A stretch of DNA of 5,545 nt, from NCBI GenBank assembly GCA_025464645.1, contig JAODGF010000138.1, forward strand, positions 227 through 5,771. The letters are read 5' to 3'. This DNA comes from Methanosarcinales archaeon (GTDB lineage: Archaea > Halobacteriota > Syntropharchaeia > Alkanophagales > Methanospirareceae). Positions within the stretch are counted from its first letter, which is position 1; every line of letters starts with the position of its first letter. Below are positions 1 to 5,468 of the stretch, piece by piece. The translations under genes and the position numbers were made by a program. The notes under the pieces are model-generated. The model ran no database searches. It was not told the DNA's origin and saw only the letters and a program-made list of their open reading frames with translations.

Positions 1-642
1 GACCTTGATGTGCACGATGAAAAAGGGAACTTATTCACCGGTGACGCAACAGATTCCGTGGTTATTGCCTCCTGTAAAACGTTTGCAGAAGCAGAAGAGG
101 AGATATTTGCAGGAAAAGCGACGAAATTAGGAGAAGCAATCTACGAAGTGGTAAGAGAAGGAGTAAAAGAAGCTCTTTTTCGTCACGATAAGTTGAGCGC
201 GGACAGACCGATACTTACAAGACTGGAAGAACGAGGGATATATTTGGAAGATATGGTATCAACGGCTTTGGAACTCTACGTGCCGGTGGAAGGAGAAGTC
301 GGAAGGGAAGAGCTAAAAAGGAGGCTGGAAGAAAAGATAAAGCAGGAATGTTCGGATGTAAACGTGGCATTGCTGCTGGCAGCGGCACTGCACTCAGAGG
401 AGGAAGAGATAAGAAAGGGCAGAGCGGGTGAAGCTGGGGAAGCTGATGCTGCTTGTATTGTTGCTGATGAACTTATAGGGATAGATATAGCGGAATATAT
501 AGGAGGAAAGAAGGCACTTTTTAATTTCATCTACTATGATACGAGGAAGCCGGGAATATTGAGCCGATTGGGTGTGTTCATGGACGATGCGATCGGTGGA
601 CTAATAGCAGGATGCATGAGTAGTATTTTGAGCAGACAATGA
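1..642 (+). CDS. cbiS: Bifunctional cobamide salvage protein CbiS (CbiZ C-terminal part + CobZ domain), 5'-partial
   Basis: The frame is open from the first base, so this is the C-terminal 213 residues of a longer protein; the GTG at nt 10 is read as an internal Val. Residues are numbered from that Val. Residues 1 to about 58 match the end of adenosylcobinamide amidohydrolase CbiZ: FTGDATDSVVIAS, then AGKATKLGEAIYEVVREGVKEAL. CbiZ cleaves the aminopropanol side arm of adenosylcobinamide to give adenosylcobyric acid. Residues about 65-210 match the PgpA-like alpha-ribazole-phosphate phosphatase CobZ: ALLLAAALHSEEEE (120-133), ADELIG (152-157), YYDTRKPG (175-182) and the acidic MDDAIGG (191-197). 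CobZ dephosphorylates alpha-ribazole phosphate or adenosylcobalamin phosphate in the last steps of nucleotide-loop assembly. The same two-domain fusion is known as CbiS from Methanopyrus kandleri. The upstream CbiZ catalytic part lies outside the window, so the fusion rests on the continuous frame. An annotation as cobZ alone would miss the N-terminal domain. Confidence 0.85.
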   Translation, partial: DLDVHDEKGNLFTGDATDSVVIASCKTFAEAEEEIFAGKATKLGEAIYEVVREGVKEALFRHDKLSADRPILTRLEERGIYLEDMVSTALELYVPVEGEVGREELKRRLEEKIKQECSDVNVALLLAAALHSEEEEIRKGRAGEAGEADAACIVADELIGIDIAEYIGGKKALFNFIYYDTRKPGILSRLGVFMDDAIGGLIAGCMSSILSRQ

Positions 643-680
643 AAAATGAAAATGGCAAAATGTAAAATTCAAAATAAACA
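643..680 (-). terminator. T-rich tract, probable archaeal terminator of atpC
   Basis: The 44-bp gap between the convergent cbiS and atpC genes is strongly A-rich on the + strand, with repeated AAAATG/AAAAT units. A minus-strand transcript leaving atpC therefore meets several runs of 4-5 T. Archaeal RNA polymerase commonly terminates at such oligo-T tracts without a hairpin, and I see no hairpin here. The + strand transcript of cbiS meets no comparable T run in the gap. This is inferred from base composition only. Confidence 0.45.
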
Positions 681-686
681 TGATAG

Positions 687-1682
687 CTACAAGATTTTGA
701 GCATTTTCATCGTCTCCTCCGCAGGTATCTCATTCTCCTTGCAGACCGTAATGGTGGAAAGATTCCTTATTTCTATATCTTTAAGGTAAAGAAAGGCTAT
801 TATCGTGCCGATATTGATAGGATAACCCCTCAGTATGTTTTTTATCGTGACCAAAAAATATCGCGAGAGGGCGTACTCAAAAGGGATAAGTGATTTCTCT
901 GCCTCATAAGCAGATAAAGCCCCGGTTAACACTTCTTTATATACTGAAGAAGCGGGCATCAACTGGATAGCGGTGCTCACATTCTCCGCTGAAATCGCAT
1001 CCTTCACCGCATCGGCATTGAAATCAAAAGCATAGACGTATGGTAAGAAATATTTTCTCATCTCCGCCTCTGTTATCTCTTCTGATTTGCACCGCAGCAA
1101 AGTCATGAGATTCGCGATGTCAAACTCAGTCCCAATAATCTTTCTTACTATTTCCTTATCCGTCACACCTAACCTCTCTATTCTATTCCATAGAGCATCC
1201 GCGATTTCCTCATCAAGCGCGTTTTCGAGGATTAATACACTTTTACTTTTTTCATATTCGGGCAACGCCTCTTCCAAAACCCTCCTATATGGACTCTCTA
1301 ATTGTTTTATCATGCTTTCTATCGAGTTTGCTTCTGGAGTTTGAGTTTCCGCAGCTTTAGCTCTGATAACCGCTTTCAGATTTTTTACCTCCAAGCGTCT
1401 AAGAAGCACCTCAAAAACGTCTCTTATTGCACCTCCTGTTGATTTTATCACCATTAAATGCTGGTCTATTAGCTCTTCCCGTAGCGCTTTCTCTATTTTT
1501 CTTGCGTCTATTTCTGTCACAGCCGCTTTCGTTAATTTCTCTTTATATGCGGTATCCATCAGCGAAGCCAAGAAATCTTCTCTACGGGTATCTACAAGTT
1601 CTCTTAATTTCCTCTCGTCCAGAAGCTCACTCATCCTCGCTCTTATCCTTGCATATGCATACGCATATTTTGACGTGCTCAT
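687..1682 (-). CDS. atpC: A/V-type ATP synthase subunit C (AC39 / subunit d family)
   Basis: A 331-residue soluble, helix-rich protein of the usual length for archaeal and Thermus subunit C. In the A1AO enzyme this subunit is the socket between the membrane rotor ring and the central stalk (subunits D and F), so it couples ion flow to ATP synthesis. The family shows threefold internal repeats, and the expected motifs are present: YAYAYARIRA (6-15), RRLEVKNLKAVIRAK (95-109), GTEFDIANLMTLLRCK (184-199), and near the end INIGTIIAFLYLKDIEIRNL (289-308). The ATG is 4 bp after the yjjX stop. A GGTGA, usable as a Shine-Dalgarno, lies 9 nt upstream inside the yjjX tail, which suggests translation within one transcript. 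In archaea atpC normally sits between atpE and atpF in a cluster of about nine genes. Here the downstream neighbour is convergent cbiS and the upstream one is yjjX, so the gene is isolated. Whether a second copy exists elsewhere cannot be seen. Confidence 0.93.
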   Translation of the reverse strand: MSTSKYAYAYARIRARMSELLDERKLRELVDTRREDFLASLMDTAYKEKLTKAAVTEIDARKIEKALREELIDQHLMVIKSTGGAIRDVFEVLLRRLEVKNLKAVIRAKAAETQTPEANSIESMIKQLESPYRRVLEEALPEYEKSKSVLILENALDEEIADALWNRIERLGVTDKEIVRKIIGTEFDIANLMTLLRCKSEEITEAEMRKYFLPYVYAFDFNADAVKDAISAENVSTAIQLMPASSVYKEVLTGALSAYEAEKSLIPFEYALSRYFLVTIKNILRGYPINIGTIIAFLYLKDIEIRNLSTITVCKENEIPAEETMKMLKIL

Positions 1683-1686
1683 CTTC

Positions 1687-2331
1687 TCACTTCACCCCGC
1701 AACACTTTTTTACAAAACACTTTCTTTTAGAAAAAGTACCTGTGCTAAGAAGATAATTCTTTTGTAATTCTTCGTCTATGTAAATCTGTGGTTCAAAATA
1801 CAAATCCTTGTTCAAAAAAGGAATCAAAGCAAGGATTAAACCATCCACATAATATCTTTTTCTGTCCATCACACCTTTAGTGAAATACCCAACAGCACCC
1901 TGTTTTTCTTTCGTATTCTTTTCACCAATCAAATTATCCATCACATCACCGAGTTCGACGCCTTTTAAAAGCTCTTCTGTAATCTCAGACGGCAGCTCAA
2001 AGAAAGGAGAAGTTCCATAGCCAACTCTTCCTTTATCGTCCATGATACACATCGCGCCAAAAGTGAACCACCGGTCAAATAATTTCTTTATCCCGCCTTC
2101 AATGCCTACAAAGAACTCGGCATTAAAATTCCGGGCTTTGTTAATCTTTTTCAATTCAAGCGCTCTATTTTTTGCCCCTGCGAAAGTTTCATCCTCAATT
2201 GGCTGATTGGAAACTTTACTGTTCACTTCGATACCCTCTACTTCTAATTCCGCAGGATTGAAATATATAGAAAACGCTTCTTTCGTCGCTTCCACTTTCA
2301 CCGCGTTCCGAGAGCCAACTAAAACTTTCAT
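1687..2331 (-). CDS. yjjX: Inosine/xanthosine triphosphatase (YjjX/DUF84 family NTPase)
   Basis: This 214-residue protein hydrolyses non-canonical ITP/XTP to the monophosphate, cleaning deaminated purines from the nucleotide pool. The start is the ATG at 2331, giving MKVLVGSRNAVKVEA, the standard family N-terminus. An in-frame ATG 8 codons upstream would add MYLFSFKK and would lie on the promoter. Family signatures: SxNxxK (7-12), QP (43-44) then GAKNRA (52-57), VGIEGGI (75-81), GYGTSPFFELP (104-114), GVELGDVMD (124-132), GAVGYFTKG (145-153), and YVDGLILALIPFL (161-173). The family usually ends soon after this last motif. Here about 36 further residues follow (from about 179), ending in a Lys/Cys-rich SKRKCFVKKCCGVK. 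No metal site can be assigned to these cysteines. It is the first gene of a two-gene unit with atpC. The function is secure; the tail is unexplained. Confidence 0.92.
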   Translation of the reverse strand: MKVLVGSRNAVKVEATKEAFSIYFNPAELEVEGIEVNSKVSNQPIEDETFAGAKNRALELKKINKARNFNAEFFVGIEGGIKKLFDRWFTFGAMCIMDDKGRVGYGTSPFFELPSEITEELLKGVELGDVMDNLIGEKNTKEKQGAVGYFTKGVMDRKRYYVDGLILALIPFLNKDLYFEPQIYIDEELQKNYLLSTGTFSKRKCFVKKCCGVK

Positions 2332-2362
2332 TTTTTTGAAGCTAAACAGATACAATATATCT
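2332..2362. promoter_or_regulatory. Compact divergent promoter between yjjX and the MFS transporter gene
   Basis: Only 31 bp separate the two divergent start codons. On the minus strand a TATA-like ATATATTG (2353-2360) is centred about 25 nt upstream of the yjjX ATG, which would give a leaderless or nearly leaderless mRNA; there is no Shine-Dalgarno sequence before that ATG. The TATA-like box overlaps a short inverted repeat, AGATA-n5-TATCT (2348-2362), directly ahead of the MFS ATG. That is a possible operator, though arms this short can arise by chance. For the MFS gene no clear TATA box lies 25-30 nt upstream; that position is a T-rich run, and any upstream promoter elements would fall inside yjjX. 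Confidence 0.45.
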
Positions 2363-3565
2363 ATGCAGTTTAATTATAAAGAGGTCACAAAAGCAGTTAT
2401 AATCGCATCAATCTGTGTTTTCAGCACACAATTTGGTGTTACCGTGATTGCACCACTGCTTGGTGAGTGGGTAGAAGCATCAGAAGTCCCGTCCTTCGTT
2501 TCTGCTTTGATTTTCTCCGCTTTTACCATTGTAAGCACGCCTCTTAGTGTCCCTGGAGGTATTATATCAGATAAATTCGGGCGGAAACCTTTGATTGTAG
2601 CCGGGCTTTTGCTTTATGCTGTTGCATCCGCTCTTTTTCCTTATTCGACCAACACTTATGACTGGATATTTGTAAGAGCATTACAAGGAGCAGGAGCAGG
2701 CTTGTTCTTCCCTGCGGTCACTGCATTGCTCTCCGAGGTTACGAGTTACGAGGAGCGGGGGCACGCAATGAGCTTTTATAATATCGGTTTGGGCGCGGGT
2801 TTAGCGCTGGGTCCTGCTTCAGGAGGCATTCTGTATGACATATATGGCATTTTTATGCCGTTTTTCCTCTGCGTTACCTTTGCACTTCTAAGCGTGGTGC
2901 TGGTATTGCTCTTTGTTAAAGAGCCGAAAGTAAGATTAAAGAGGAAAAGAAAAAGATTAGCTTTAGGAGATAGAGAAAGGAAGTCATTAACGCTATCTTG
3001 TGTGGCGATATTTTTTGGCATAGGAGTTGCAGGTATTATGGGCGCTCTCTTCTCCCCTTTTGCTTTTGATCCAGAGAACCTCAAGCTTTCTGTCGGAATC
3101 ATCGGAACGATTCTTTCAGCAATGTTCGCGGTGTTCGTAATACTGCAAACAGGTTTCAACAGGCTGATGAAATGCGTAGGAGAGACCATTCTCTCGATTG
3201 TTGGATTGGGTCTATGTGCCTGCGGCTTGCTCGTGCTTTATTTTGCAACCAGCCTGGCGGAACTGTTTACAATGAGCGTTTTTCTTGGTGCGGGTCTGGG
3301 TGCGATTTCACTTGGCACCTTAACGCAGGCGTCTAAAGCGGCAGGAGCAGGTGAAAGAGAACAAGAGGGGAAAGTGATGGGTATATATTACACGGTGTTT
3401 TACGCAGGTCTCGGAGGTGTTCCGCTTGTTTGCGGTCTTCTCTCTGATATTTTCGGTGCAAGGTTGCTGTTCCTGGCGTATGCGGTGCTTCTGTTGGTGT
3501 TGATGGTAGTGGTGTGGAGGGTTAGTTTTGGAACCACAAGATTACATAGCGAAATTCTTAGATAG
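2363..3565 (+). CDS. Major facilitator superfamily transporter, 12-TM drug/proton antiporter-like (DHA1 type)
   Basis: A 400-residue polytopic inner-membrane protein. I chose the ATG at 2363 because it is followed by MQFNYKEVTKAVIIAS and the first helix. A longer start at 2207 would add 52 polar residues lying inside yjjX. Hydrophobic stretches fit 12 helices, at roughly 11-33, 45-66, 77-92, 101-123, 136-158, 164-185, then 209-233, 244-265, 274-294, 299-322, 339-361 and 367-387. A very basic cytoplasmic loop (about 186-208, RLKRKRKR) lies between the two halves. MFS motif A is GIISDKFGRK (66-75), motif B is RALQGAGAG (105-113), and the antiporter motif C is GLGAGLALGPASGG (142-155). A weaker motif A copy, GLLSDIFGAR (358-367), lies in the second half. 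Motif C points to export driven by a proton gradient. The substrate cannot be read from sequence and the neighbours do not suggest one. Confidence 0.93.
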   Translation: MQFNYKEVTKAVIIASICVFSTQFGVTVIAPLLGEWVEASEVPSFVSALIFSAFTIVSTPLSVPGGIISDKFGRKPLIVAGLLLYAVASALFPYSTNTYDWIFVRALQGAGAGLFFPAVTALLSEVTSYEERGHAMSFYNIGLGAGLALGPASGGILYDIYGIFMPFFLCVTFALLSVVLVLLFVKEPKVRLKRKRKRLALGDRERKSLTLSCVAIFFGIGVAGIMGALFSPFAFDPENLKLSVGIIGTILSAMFAVFVILQTGFNRLMKCVGETILSIVGLGLCACGLLVLYFATSLAELFTMSVFLGAGLGAISLGTLTQASKAAGAGEREQEGKVMGIYYTVFYAGLGGVPLVCGLLSDIFGARLLFLAYAVLLLVLMVVVWRVSFGTTRLHSEILR

Positions 3566-3593
3566 AACGATTATCACCTACATGAATGACTAA
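3528..3593 (+). CDS. Possible 21-codon small ORF overlapping the end of the MFS gene
   Basis: A TTG at 3528 opens a 21-codon frame ending at TAA 3591-3593. It overlaps the last 38 nt of the MFS gene in another frame. GGAGG lies at 3516-3520, 7 nt before the TTG, a good Shine-Dalgarno spacing and one of the few in this window. The peptide, starting (M)EPQDYIAKFLDRTII and ending TYMND, reads like ordinary soluble protein rather than random codons. It could be a small protein, the truncated start of a lost gene, or chance, since GGAGG is also part of Trp-Arg codons of the transporter. I do not recognise a family. Confidence 0.22.
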   Translation: MEPQDYIAKFLDRTIITYMND

Positions 3594-3607
3594 TACGAGA
3601 ACCTTTA

Positions 3608-3631
3608 TCCCATTTGGGAATTATTGTATAT
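3608..3631 (+). promoter_or_regulatory. Putative mtnA promoter with adjacent inverted repeat
   Basis: A TATA-like stretch TTATTGTATAT (3621-3631) lies about 20-27 nt ahead of the mtnA ATG, fitting an archaeal promoter with a very short leader. Directly upstream, in the BRE position and further out, is TCCCA-TT-TGGGA (3608-3619), a perfect 5-bp inverted repeat that could be an operator. The 82-bp gap after the MFS gene also suggests that mtnA has its own promoter. This is inferred from spacing and composition. Confidence 0.4.
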
Positions 3632-3647
3632 TATACTGAGAAGATAA

Positions 3648-4622
3648 ATGAGAACAATCGAGTGGGACGAGAAAAAGGACTCAGTAAAACTAATAGACCA
3701 GACTTTATTGCCAGCGGAATATAAGATAGTGGAATGCAAGACGTCCGCAGAGCTAATAGATGCAATACAGAGCTTAAAAGTGCGAGGTGCACCGGCATTG
3801 GGCGCTGCGGGTGCTTTCGGCGTTGTTTTAGCCTGTATAAACGAGAAGAGCAAAGAGGATATAAAAAATAGGGTCGAGAGGCTAAAAAAAGCACGACCTA
3901 CGGCTGTAAATCTATCTTACGGCGCTAACAGGGCGTTAAATGCAGCATTGCGTGGTAGAAGCACACAAGAGATGAAAACGAATGCGCTGGAAGAGGCGCA
4001 AAGAATTGCAGACGAAGACGTTGCGGTGAACAAAAAGATAGGAGAGTATGGAAGTGAACTTCTGGAAGATGGCGATGTGGTGCTGACACATTGCAATGCA
4101 GGTCGTTTAGCCTGTGTTGATTGGGGAACTGCGCTGGGCGTAATAAGAACTGCAATAGAGAAAGGGAAAAGAATAGAAGTAATAGCCTGTGAGACAAGAC
4201 CTCTGAATCAAGGTTCGAGGATAACCGCCTGGGAACTGCTTCAGGACAAAATCCCAGTTACATTGATTGCAGATAGCATGAGTGCAGCCGTAATGCGAGA
4301 AGGAAAAGTAGATAAGGTGATAGTAGGAGCAGATAGGGTGGTTAAAGAAGGAGTGATAAACAAAATAGGGACATATATGCATGCAGTGGTTGCGAAAGCG
4401 CATAACATACCGTTTTACGTTGCCGCTCCTCTTTCCAGTTTCGACCGTAAAAGGAGTTACAAAGAGGTTGAGATAGAGGAACGGAGTCCCGAAGAGCTGA
4501 TTTTTTTCGCAGATAAGCAAATAGCACCGCTCGAAGTTAAGGTTTACAATCCTGCATTTGATTTCACTCCTTTTGAGTTGATAGAGGCAGTTATTACAGA
4601 GGAAGGCATTTTTTGTTTGTAA
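3648..4622 (+). CDS. mtnA: S-methyl-5-thioribose-1-phosphate isomerase
   Basis: A 324-residue member of the eIF2B-like sugar-phosphate isomerases. It opens methylthioribose-1-phosphate to methylthioribulose-1-phosphate in methionine salvage; in methanogens related steps may also recycle 5'-deoxyadenosine. The N-terminus MRTIEWDE and the VRGAPALGAAGAFG loop (45-58) are typical. The catalytic Cys is C149 in THCNAG and the catalytic Asp is D229 in VGADR, 80 residues apart as in Bacillus subtilis MtnA (C160/D240). CETRPLNQGSRITAWEL (181-197) and NKIGTY (238-243) bind the substrate region. These motifs favour MtnA over the related archaeal ribose-1,5-bisphosphate isomerase, which lacks the full NQGSR form. 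The C-terminus, NPAFDFTPFELIEAVITEEG then IFCL, stops almost directly after the last core motif, whereas relatives usually carry some 10-30 more residues. The gene's last 79 nt overlap convergent rlmE. Confidence 0.94.
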   Translation: MRTIEWDEKKDSVKLIDQTLLPAEYKIVECKTSAELIDAIQSLKVRGAPALGAAGAFGVVLACINEKSKEDIKNRVERLKKARPTAVNLSYGANRALNAALRGRSTQEMKTNALEEAQRIADEDVAVNKKIGEYGSELLEDGDVVLTHCNAGRLACVDWGTALGVIRTAIEKGKRIEVIACETRPLNQGSRITAWELLQDKIPVTLIADSMSAAVMREGKVDKVIVGADRVVKEGVINKIGTYMHAVVAKAHNIPFYVAAPLSSFDRKRSYKEVEIEERSPEELIFFADKQIAPLEVKVYNPAFDFTPFELIEAVITEEGIFCL

Positions 4623-5221
4623 CCTTTTCCTATCACATAAACTTCTGCACTCCTTTTACGAGATGCTTCCGGCGAGTACGCCCTTGTATGTCTGAACTTC
4701 GCTTTCACATCACCATAAAATTTATCATAATAAGCTCCCTGGAAGATTTTCACCACGAAGTTACCATTCTTCCTTAAAAGTGCGGAAGCAATGTTTAATG
4801 CCGATTTGCTCAGTACATAAGAACAGAAATGGTCATAATCTCTATTTCCACTCAGCTTTGGCGACGCATCTGATAAAACGACATCTACTAAACCACCTCT
4901 CTCCGGAGAAAGTTCTTCTCTGATTGCAGATACAGTTTCCTTTTCCCTGGTTATGTCTCCTTTTATGGATTCAACACCTTCCAGTTTCTCTATGCGCTGT
5001 AAATCCACGCTTATTACCACCCCTTTCTCTCCGACTAACTCTTTTGCTACCTGTGACCAGCCTCCGGGAGCAGCACCGAGATCTATAACCACATCTCCCT
5101 CTTTTATCACCTCATATTTATCCTCTATTTGCAGCAGTTTAAATGCAGAACGAGACCTGTAACCTTCCTCTTTCGCTCTTTTGTAAAACCTGTCCCTTTT
5201 CAAGTCCCCTCTTTTTACCAT
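4544..5221 (-). CDS. rlmE: 23S rRNA (uridine-2'-O-)-methyltransferase, RlmE/FtsJ family
   Basis: This 225-residue SAM-dependent methyltransferase should 2'-O-methylate a uridine in the A-loop of 23S rRNA (E. coli U2552 equivalent) during large-subunit assembly. The N-terminal RDRFYKRAKEEGYRSRSAFKLL is the family's RNA-binding start and supports the ATG at 5221. The SAM-binding motif is VVIDLGAAPGGWSQVA (44-59). The K-D-K-E catalytic set is complete: K28 in FKLL, D118 in LSDASP, K158 in VVKIFQG, and E193 in SAEVYVIG. The family core ends near GKGYK (198-202). The remaining 23 residues (QKMPSSVITASINSKG and on) are encoded opposite the end of mtnA, so this tail may be a by-product of the overlap. 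Close archaeal homologues are of similar core size. A related RNA target such as tRNA is less likely, because the tRNA enzymes (Trm7) are mainly eukaryotic. Confidence 0.94.
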   Translation of the reverse strand: MVKRGDLKRDRFYKRAKEEGYRSRSAFKLLQIEDKYEVIKEGDVVIDLGAAPGGWSQVAKELVGEKGVVISVDLQRIEKLEGVESIKGDITREKETVSAIREELSPERGGLVDVVLSDASPKLSGNRDYDHFCSYVLSKSALNIASALLRKNGNFVVKIFQGAYYDKFYGDVKAKFRHTRAYSPEASRKRSAEVYVIGKGYKQKMPSSVITASINSKGVKSNAGL

Positions 5222-5237
5222 TCCCCTTGCCTATGGT

Positions 5238-5250
5238 TATTTATTTACCA
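5238..5250. promoter_or_regulatory. AT-rich promoter zone upstream of rlmE
   Basis: The sequence TATTTATTTA and its surroundings lie 17-29 nt upstream of the rlmE ATG. On the minus strand it reads TAAATAAATA, a fair TATA-like box for a near-leaderless rlmE mRNA. It also lies about 16-28 nt ahead of the ATG at 5266 on the + strand, so it could serve either direction. A G-rich AAGGGGA directly abuts the rlmE start and is too close for a normal Shine-Dalgarno. Support is base composition and spacing only. Confidence 0.35.
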
Positions 5251-5265
5251 CCTATATCTTTTAAG

Positions 5266-5337
5266 ATGAGTGAATTTTTCAGTGGTATTTCAATATATGA
5301 CTTTGATCCGAAATTATCAAAGGAGATGGAACAATAA
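5266..5337 (+). pseudogene. 23-codon fragment resembling part of an AAA-type (COG4637/AAA15-like) ATPase
   Basis: The ATG at 5266 opens a 23-codon frame with the peptide MSEFFSGISIYDFDPKLSK followed by EMEQ and a stop. The segment FFSGISIYDFDPKLSK resembles, from memory, an internal motif (…I.IYDFDPKLPK…) of archaeal predicted ATPases of the SMC/RecF-like AAA15 group. In those proteins it sits in the middle of a protein of several hundred residues, so here it would be a relic of a decayed gene. The Walker A and Walker B motifs are absent. Alternatively it is a chance small ORF or an unrelated micro-protein. The match is recalled, not searched. Confidence 0.35.
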
Positions 5338-5362
5338 ACATAACTGCTTCTTTAATTATTGC

Positions 5363-5431
5363 ACTCTATTCAAGGTAAACCGTATTATTTCCCTAAGCGG
5401 GAACTGGAAACATGGACGTATTCAATAGAGT
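5363..5431. repeat. Nested inverted repeat
   Basis: The arms ACTCTATTCAA (5363-5373) and TTCAATAGAGT (5421-5431) are complementary at 10 of 11 positions and enclose 47 nt. Inside lies a perfect hairpin TTCCC-TAAGC-GGGAA (5389-5403). The two stems could form a single structured RNA or DNA element with an internal loop of about 15 and 17 nt. It could be part of a small element, a structured transcript, or chance in a non-coding stretch. No target-site duplication or transposase is visible. Confidence 0.35.
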
Positions 5432-5452
5432 TCGAAAAGGAGGTGACGATAT

Positions 5453-5468
5453 CGAAAGTTTTAAATAG
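5453..5468 (+). promoter_or_regulatory. Strong BRE/TATA-like archaeal promoter facing the right edge
   Basis: CGAAAG followed by TTTTAAATA matches the archaeal BRE plus TATA box pattern better than any other site in the window. Transcription would start about 25 nt downstream, near 5488-5493, at the perfect 10-bp palindrome GGGTGCACCC (5491-5500). The first 55 nt of that transcript contain no convincing ORF inside the window. The product, either an RNA or a gene with a leader, would lie past the right edge. Confidence 0.45.

Noticed and set aside
643..686. Tandem AAAATG/AAAAT repeats as a repeat element or CRISPR-like unit
   Set aside because: The units are irregular and only a few bases long; the stretch is better described as an A/T-rich termination zone.
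2207..2362. 52-codon N-terminal extension of the MFS transporter from an ATG at 2207
   Set aside because: The extra residues are polar, lie antisense to the well-conserved N-terminus of YjjX and do not belong to the MFS fold; the ATG at 2363 leads directly into helix 1.
4107..4520. Long open frames on the minus strand opposite mtnA
   Set aside because: They are antisense shadows of a clearly conserved enzyme; their translations are low-complexity or Cys/Tyr/Ser-rich and match no family.
5437..5446. AAGGAGGTGA, a perfect-looking Shine-Dalgarno sequence
   Set aside because: No usable start codon with an open frame follows at 4-12 nt; the GTG inside it opens only 11 codons. The run is equally explained by Lys-Glu-Val codons in the open stretch.
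5412..5468. 18-codon ORF starting ATGGACGTATTC
   Set aside because: Very short, overlaps the longer open stretch in another frame, has no ribosome binding site and no recognisable family.
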